Source: a halophilic archaeon
Lineage (GTDB): Archaea; Halobacteriota; Halobacteria; Halobacteriales; Haladaptataceae
Assembly (NCBI GenBank): GCA_003298465.1
Contig: QNGA01000014.1
Coordinates: 1-64,000 of the forward strand
Direction: 5' to 3'
Length of the DNA: 64,000 nt
Shown one piece after another: positions 59,483-64,000 of the stretch (its first letter is position 1; each line of letters begins with the position of its first letter). Made by a program: the position numbers and the translations under genes. The notes under the pieces are model-generated. The model ran no database searches, had not been told where the DNA came from, and was given only the letters and a program-made list of their open reading frames with translations.

Positions 59483-60282
59483 GTGACGCTGGCCTATCCA
59501 GTGTGGCTAATACCCTGGGTGACGGGAAGCCATCTACTTCCGAACTGGTCGACCAAATGCATGGATTGGCCGAGCGTGTCGACGATCTCGAGGAGACTGT
59601 TGCTGCAAAGGACGAACAGATAGAGGAACTCCAGCAGCAGGTTGAGTCGCTCAAGGAGGACCGAGATGCCGCTGAGAAAAAGCGTTCGAGCGACCGTGAG
59701 CGTCTGAGTGAGCTTGAGGCGACGACCGAGGCCATCCAAGACGAGGTGGACGACCTTGCTGAGAAGGAGGAGCGGAATGCTCGCGTGCGGGCGTCTGTCT
59801 CGCGGATGATCAACCTCGTTCGGGACTACGATAGCACGGAAGGCGTCGATGATGAGTCGCCGAATCTCGTGGCAGAAGCAGCGAACGCAGGCCGCCAACT
59901 CGTCGATACAGTCGAGCGCTCCGAGCAGAACACGGAATTAGTGAACTTCCGCGAGCAGCGCGCTGAGTCCCAGCAGGTCGAGGAGAAGTATCTCGACGTG
60001 TTGGAAGCCGGCCAGAAGATCGCGGAAGAGAACGACGTGAGGATCGCGCGGCTGGACTATCGGAAGGTCGCCACCCACTATGGGTGTGCGTACAAGAACG
60101 ACGGCTATCGCGTGATGGAGGAAATGGCCGACCGCGTCCCCGGCGTGACCTACAAGGAGAGTCGGACGCTGTCAGCGGACGACGCAATGGGCGTTGGCGG
60201 CCGGCATATCGAGATCTCGTTCGCTGACCCCGATCTCGCCGGCTGGATGCGAGCCCACGACGCCAACACGGGAGGGAACTAA
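59479..60282 (+). CDS. coiled-coil plasmid protein
   Basis: A 267-residue protein. Residues about 25-115 are a long coiled coil (MHGLAERVDDLEETVAAKDE, then RERLSELEATTEAIQDEVDD). The C-terminal domain (EENDVRIARLDYRKVATHYG, then CAYKNDGYRVMEEMADRVPG) is a mixed fold with GGRHIEISFADPDLA. It is the last gene of the right-hand operon; a third, decayed copy is at 42490-42815. The C-terminal unit may be a DNA-binding domain acting with the coiled coil as in partition or capsid-assembly proteins; that is a guess. Confidence 0.65.
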   Translation: MSDAGLSSVANTLGDGKPSTSELVDQMHGLAERVDDLEETVAAKDEQIEELQQQVESLKEDRDAAEKKRSSDRERLSELEATTEAIQDEVDDLAEKEERNARVRASVSRMINLVRDYDSTEGVDDESPNLVAEAANAGRQLVDTVERSEQNTELVNFREQRAESQQVEEKYLDVLEAGQKIAEENDVRIARLDYRKVATHYGCAYKNDGYRVMEEMADRVPGVTYKESRTLSADDAMGVGGRHIEISFADPDLAGWMRAHDANTGGN

Positions 60283-60315
60283 CCACGAGAGAGAGAGCGT
60301 TACACCGTTGTAATC

Positions 60316-60338
60316 ACGGGGGTTCACCGAACCCCCGT
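60316..60338 (+). terminator. hairpin terminator candidate
   Basis: ACGGGGGTTC-ACC-GAACCCCCGT followed by TTT, just downstream of the operon. Confidence 0.5.
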
Positions 60339-60453
60339 TTGCAGCGACACCACCGCACGAGATCCACACCGCATTCCCGGTGACCCACGGTGGTAACGTT
60401 GGTACGGCTACCGTGAGGTGCGTCCTTTTCTGCGTCGTTTCTGCGAAAGAGAA

Positions 60454-60476
60454 GGGGGTCGACGCCGTCGACCCCC
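60454..60476 (+). terminator. second hairpin
   Basis: GGGGGTCGAC-GCC-GTCGACCCCC, a 10-bp perfect stem 115 bp beyond the first. Possibly a second terminator. Confidence 0.4.
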
Positions 60477-60551
60477 ATTATTACGATGTTGTAACCAACC
60501 TTTCTCAACAGGTTCACGGGACAGCGACTAAGATGAATAAAGGCGCTCCAG

Positions 60552-60698
60552 TCGGACTACGTCGTCGACCACGATGACTGGAAGGCAGCGCTCCGGGCCT
60601 AGATAGGCGACGAGCGCGAGGCAGAGCGAGAACGCAAGCAGGAACGGAAGCGTCTCAAAGACTGCCGTCGCCAGACCTACGAGAAAGAGCAATCGTGA
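60552..60698 (+). pseudogene. short remnant with in-frame stop
   Basis: SDYVVDHDDWKAALRA then TAG then IGDEREAERERKQERKRLKD and a stop. Protein-like on both sides of the stop. Parent gene unknown. Confidence 0.35.
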
Positions 60699-60707
60699 AA
60701 AGTAGAA

Positions 60708-60914
60708 CTATTCATTACGACGTATTGAGATCGCAGTCAAAATCCCGGCAAGGACACCTCCAAGAAGCGGCCCAGCAACCAATAAAAGGGTTTGATTTTG
60801 AACCGGCTCCCAAATTAGAGCAAAGACAAGGGTGAAGATACTAGCGATGAGAAGCCAATCAATACCGCGGCTCACCGCTGACCCGAACGTTTGCTCCCTT
60901 GTCTGAGTAGTCAT
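60708..60914 (-). CDS. small two-helix membrane protein
   Basis: A 68-residue protein from the ATG at 60914 (MTTQTREQTFGSAVSRGIDW) with two hydrophobic helices: LLIASIFTLVFALIWEPV and LLLVAGPLLGGVLAGILTAI. The longer start at 60977 adds a poor leader. AT-rich. Function unknown. Confidence 0.5.
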   Translation of the reverse strand: MTTQTREQTFGSAVSRGIDWLLIASIFTLVFALIWEPVQNQTLLLVAGPLLGGVLAGILTAISIRRNE

Positions 60915-61060
60915 AGAGGAACCTTGGATAGTAGAGTAATACCAGGTGGAGCAATAATAGTTTTTCATTTTCACCATAGAAATAGAGTATAAAATAAATG
61001 CCGTCAGGATAAGTCTTTCGGGTAAGGCTTACTACTTCTGATCATCACACCATCAATTGA

Positions 61061-61843
61061 ATGCTCGCCGGAAACGCCCGTCGAATCGATCTCTATGACT
61101 TCTTCAGCGTCCTACTACCCGGTATCGGCCTACTGCTTAGTCTTCTCCCGTTCCTTCCAAGAAAAACGGATCTCAACGCCCTCGGAGCAATCCTTCCACT
61201 TCTCGTCGGTGGATTTGTCTTTGGGCGAGCTGTCCACACAATTGCAATAACTATTGAAGACGACTACCAAGCATCGCCAACTCACCGAGAGCAATTCATA
61301 GAGGAGCTTACTAATCCTACGAACTTAGATACTGCAACGGTACAGGCATTCTACAATGAATGTTCTAGAGCTTTTGGTCACCTAGATGAGGAATATCCGT
61401 GGACCGATGATGCTAATCCCAAGGAAGAAAAACTTGAAGATCTATATGGATTAGTCCGATCGTATGTTCATATCGATTCTCGAGGGCGATCTCGGACATT
61501 CCAAGCAGTCTACTCCTTCTACCGGTCCATGTGGATTGTCTCAATAATCGTAGCGGCTATATACATTTGTTATGGAATAGGAAAGGGAATAGGAACATTT
61601 GGGAATAGTGTGAATTACACATCTTTTCTCGGATCACTAGGAATACCACCTGGTCTTCTTGTCCTTAGTAGCATAATAGTAGCTCTCACGAGCTTTCGCA
61701 CATTCAGCGAAGCTCGGGCCAAGTATCAAGATCACTTCATCCGGTACCTTATTGCTGATTTTCTTATACTTCAGGGGGTTGATTATCCAGAAGCAGTTGT
61801 CGCCGCAGAAAGCATTGAAGAACAGAAACCGAGGAAAATTTGA
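61061..61843 (+). CDS. membrane protein in AT-rich island
   Basis: A 260-residue protein with hydrophobic segments at about 15-33 (SVLLPGIGLLLSLLPFLPRK), 42-62 (AILPLLVGGFVFGRAVHTIA), 158-178 and 192-212. A soluble domain between the second and third helices contains VQAFYNECSRAFGHLDEEYP. Codon use is more AT-rich than the rest of the window, suggesting recent transfer. No family recognised; the layout occurs in some membrane proteins linked to phage defence, but nothing else supports that here. Confidence 0.6.
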   Translation: MLAGNARRIDLYDFFSVLLPGIGLLLSLLPFLPRKTDLNALGAILPLLVGGFVFGRAVHTIAITIEDDYQASPTHREQFIEELTNPTNLDTATVQAFYNECSRAFGHLDEEYPWTDDANPKEEKLEDLYGLVRSYVHIDSRGRSRTFQAVYSFYRSMWIVSIIVAAIYICYGIGKGIGTFGNSVNYTSFLGSLGIPPGLLVLSSIIVALTSFRTFSEARAKYQDHFIRYLIADFLILQGVDYPEAVVAAESIEEQKPRKI

Positions 61844-61855
61844 ATTCTGCTCTTT

Positions 61856-62009
61856 GAATCACGACCACTACGTGAGTGACATTCGCGCTGAGGTGCTGAA
61901 CTTCTCGGCGTTCCCAACCGTGTCCGAGGTCCAGGACCGTCTCGACGAGATAATCATACACGAGACTACTGCTGCTCCGGGAAGCGAGTCACCCAAATTC
62001 AGAAGTTAG
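61856..62009 (+). pseudogene. remnant of an unknown gene
   Basis: HDHYVSDIRAEVLNFSAFPT then VSEVQDRLDEIIIHETTAAP, a protein-like 3' end without a start, overlapping the TTAGTA palindrome at its stop. Parent unknown. Confidence 0.35.
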
Positions 62010-62023
62010 TAGGAAATACTAAC
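62005..62023. promoter_or_regulatory. TTAGTA palindrome (7-5-7)
   Basis: GTTAGTA-GGAAA-TACTAAC, the same dyad type as at 3197 and 31780. A half site (GTTAGTAGG) follows near 62188. No confident gene follows directly. Confidence 0.5.
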
Positions 62024-62264
62024 CATGGTTTGTTGGCGCGTTATTGGTGAGATTCGTATACATGCCGGCGCCGTACCGGACGCGACCGTCCGGCTTATAG
62101 ACGAGGGACGCGCCCCCGGAGTTATCATCCGCATCTCGCCAGTTCCAACATTGGACTCGAACAGTACTGTATCTTCTGTGATCACTATTGTTAGTAGGAA
62201 AGTTGAATGCTGGTGGTGACGTGGCCAGCAGAACGTACTTCGCTATAATTTGAGAAGGAGGCTG

Positions 62265-62891
62265 TCAGAATGTCTCGTCGTCACCCGGGGAATCTGGCGA
62301 CACTGTCCCCGGTCGCATCGTCGCGAGATTGATCGTCTTCACGATCTCGCCAGTCGGTTGTGGCTCTGGACCATCATCCGGTTCGGTGTATTCACGGCCG
62401 CGAGACTCCGGTATCGGGAGTGCTGCTTCCTTTATTTCCAGTGTTTCATTCAGGTCTTTGCGGACGACAGTCCATTCATCACCGTCGTCGTCTGGCGGAT
62501 GGAACTCGGCAAGCACAACCCATGGGCGGTACGGATCATGGCCGTCGACGTCGACTCTCGGATCACCGCTCAACATTCGTGGGTCGTCCGACTCGGCAAA
62601 CAGATGAATACCGTTCGTTACGTCTGGATCCACAGCAATTCGGAGGTAATTCACGCGGTCTGGGTCAAGTCGGAGATCGCCAAGCGGCCGTTGCGTGGCG
62701 AGTGCGTGATATCGGCAGGCGCCATCGTCAAGAACGATGTAGCCGCCCGTGACGAGTAGTTTCGTTCCGTCCCGTTTGATGCGGAACCCCCATTGGATGC
62801 TAGCATTGACGGGATTGTCCGGTTCTTCAACGCGTGGTCCCTGATATTGTTCAGTGAGCAGTGTGTCGTCCTCTCTTTGTACGTCGCCCAT
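62265..62891 (-). CDS. acidic protein of unknown function, virus-like in style
   Basis: A 208-residue beta-rich protein (IQWGFRIKRDGTKLLVTGGY, then VNYLRIAVDPDVTNGIHLFA) with a Pro/Asp-rich C-terminus. It looks like structural or accessory proteins of haloviruses, but I have no specific match. No signal or membrane segment. Confidence 0.55.
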   Translation of the reverse strand: MGDVQREDDTLLTEQYQGPRVEEPDNPVNASIQWGFRIKRDGTKLLVTGGYIVLDDGACRYHALATQRPLGDLRLDPDRVNYLRIAVDPDVTNGIHLFAESDDPRMLSGDPRVDVDGHDPYRPWVVLAEFHPPDDDGDEWTVVRKDLNETLEIKEAALPIPESRGREYTEPDDGPEPQPTGEIVKTINLATMRPGTVSPDSPGDDETF

Positions 62892-63205
62892 TGTTCTGAG
62901 TAGTGAATTAAGGCGGATGTCCGCGGCCCTACGCGGTGACTAACATTCGATCCCTAGTATGCGTAAAACTTCTCTCGTCGTCTGTATAAAAATCCCCCCG
63001 TGAGAGGTGACGTTCGATTGTCCAACGACAGACAGCGCGAACAGCGTGATAACGAGGTCGAAAGTTATCCACCCAGTCCTATCATCTGATACATATATAA
63101 GACGGTTCAATTGACTTGCAAGTTCACTGGGGATAGGTTATTACAAGAAAGTTCCCTTGAGAGAGCAATTTGTGTGCAATCGCGGAACCTGCCAGCATCT
63201 ACCTT
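62892..63205. other. intergenic region
   Basis: About 310 bp without a gene, AT-rich near 63080-63130. Confidence 0.35.
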
Positions 63206-63451
63206 TCAGTCATGTTTACTCTCCTCACATACTGTCTCTCGTAACTCATTGAAGAGCGTTGGGTGGTGTTCCTTGAGAATTTCTACGTCGGTGGTGAGCT
63301 CGTCCTGAATTTTGTTCCTGACACGTGAGATAGCTTGGTATCGATAATTTTCGTCGACTTCGCCTTCTCCTTGGATAAGTTCTCGTTCTCGGTCAGTCAA
63401 GAGTGCCCGGCGTCTTGCCATTTCATCTGGTTCTTGTATGTTCATGACCAC
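63206..63451 (-). CDS. small helical protein
   Basis: An 81-residue protein; a start at 63445 (MNIQEPDEMARRRALLTDRE) fits better. RYQAISRVRNKIQDELTTDV, then EILKEHHPTLFNELRETVCE, is helical and resembles a small protein seen in haloarchaeal viruses and plasmids. Two TTCCCACAT boxes (63464 and 63502) lie in its promoter and may be operators. Confidence 0.55.
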   Translation of the reverse strand: MVMNIQEPDEMARRRALLTDRERELIQGEGEVDENYRYQAISRVRNKIQDELTTDVEILKEHHPTLFNELRETVCEESKHD

Positions 63452-63622
63452 ATAGATGCATCATTCCCACATACTAAAACGCTCCCATAATCGCATATGT
63501 TCCCACATGGGGCTAACTTTAAGTCCTGGGATGATATATACTGAAGTAGGAAGCGCGGAACGCCTTCGCAGAAAGGCCACGTGTGGCAGCACGTGACCGC
63601 GCTTCGGGATGGTATCCGAAGC

Positions 63623-63694
63623 ATGAGTGCAATCACGTATGCGAGTGAAAAGCGCATCGACTATCAGCCAACCCAGACGGGAGGATGCTATTGA
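63623..63694 (+). CDS. possible small protein coupled to the last CDS
   Basis: MSAITYASEKRIDYQPTQTG and CY, 23 residues, ending in TGATG that overlaps the next start. A GTG start further upstream is possible. The overlap supports it; size leaves doubt. Confidence 0.35.
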   Translation: MSAITYASEKRIDYQPTQTGGCY

Positions 63695-64000
63695 TGGCGT
63701 CGTTCGATGAGCAGCCGAATGGCGGCGCGCTCTCGGTCGACGCCACGCTCGGTGAGACCGTCTTCGAGCCAGTCCACCGCCTTGAGCCGACCGACCAAAC
63801 CATCGCCGAGGACGACGACCAACCCACGCCCGACGATACGCCCGACGACGAAATCACGCGGGCCTATCTCGTCGAACTCCGGGTTGGCTGGCAGACTTAC
63901 GAGAAGACGAGCGACGAACAGCCCTACCTCTACTGCATCTACGCCACCAGGGACTGCCAGCGGTTCTTCGAACGCCGCCTCCAGATCGACTACGACGAGG
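63694..64000 (+). CDS. CDS running off the right edge
   Basis: An ATG at 63694 opens a frame reading MASFDEQPNGGALSVDATLG through an acidic linker to AYLVELRVGWQTYEKTSDEQ and IYATRDCQRFFERRLQIDYD at the edge. It is acidic and in good haloarchaeal codon use. The family is not recognisable from the part visible. Confidence 0.65.
   Translation, partial: MASFDEQPNGGALSVDATLGETVFEPVHRLEPTDQTIAEDDDQPTPDDTPDDEITRAYLVELRVGWQTYEKTSDEQPYLYCIYATRDCQRFFERRLQIDYDE

Noticed and set aside
62025..62219. Plus-strand frame after the palindrome at 62005
   Set aside because: 64 residues without recognisable features; cysteine and valine use looks random.

Overview
The window reads as part of a haloarchaeal (class Halobacteria) accessory replicon such as a megaplasmid, or an equivalent genomic island. 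The predicted proteins are strongly acidic. Secreted proteins carry twin-arginine signals. The regulators belong to families typical of haloarchaea: DUF7344-like winged helices, HTH-10 bacterio-opsin-activator-like proteins, a HalOD1 domain, TbsP, PhiH1-like repressors and PadR. I saw no rRNA, ribosomal protein gene, Orc1/Cdc6 gene or integrase. Many genes are broken or present as decayed partial copies, which fits a replicon that gains and loses DNA often.

Layout. 1-7.4 kb: small regulators, an unusual tRNA-Ser(UGA), a TumE/HVO_A0114-type toxin-antitoxin pair, and a family B DNA polymerase interrupted by an in-frame amber codon. 7.4-10 kb: a catabolic-looking operon of one hydrolase and two short-chain dehydrogenases. 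11.5-22.3 kb: a Tat-exported beta-helix lipoprotein behind a structured leader, then a tight operon (13.8-22.3 kb) encoding a VirB2-like small membrane protein, a VirB6/TrbL-like polytopic protein, a VirB4-like ATPase and a VirD4/TraG-like ATPase. This is a candidate haloarchaeal conjugation or type IV secretion apparatus. 22.8-24.4 kb: about 1.6 kb apparently non-coding, with 14 copies of GACWGTC arranged as two opposed blocks, a candidate oriT, centromere or replication origin for the same element.

24.8-33 kb: an HTH-nucleotidyltransferase pair, DUF3267-like membrane proteins, a nuclease lipoprotein, a SprT-like protein and several regulators including TbsP. 33-41.4 kb: an MFS transporter plus rhodanese/metallo-beta-lactamase sulfur operon with a divergent HTH-10 regulator, then ferritin-like proteins, manganese catalase and a DJ-1/PfpI protein (redox, sulfur and iron functions). 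41.5-53.5 kb: a mosaic of IS remnants, one complete DDE insertion sequence, an FNT transporter, an HTH-MazF toxin-antitoxin pair, an aldehyde dehydrogenase and repeated decayed copies of a SWIM zinc-finger gene module. 53.5-64 kb: two paralogous operons of tiny overlapping genes ending in long coiled-coil proteins, an unusual DUF4062-like/methyltransferase fusion, two PhiH1-like repressors with palindromic operators, an AT-rich membrane-protein island and a CDS running off the window end.

Across the window, near-perfect TTAGTA-N-TACTAA palindromes recur in front of unrelated genes, suggesting one regulator controlling dispersed accessory genes.
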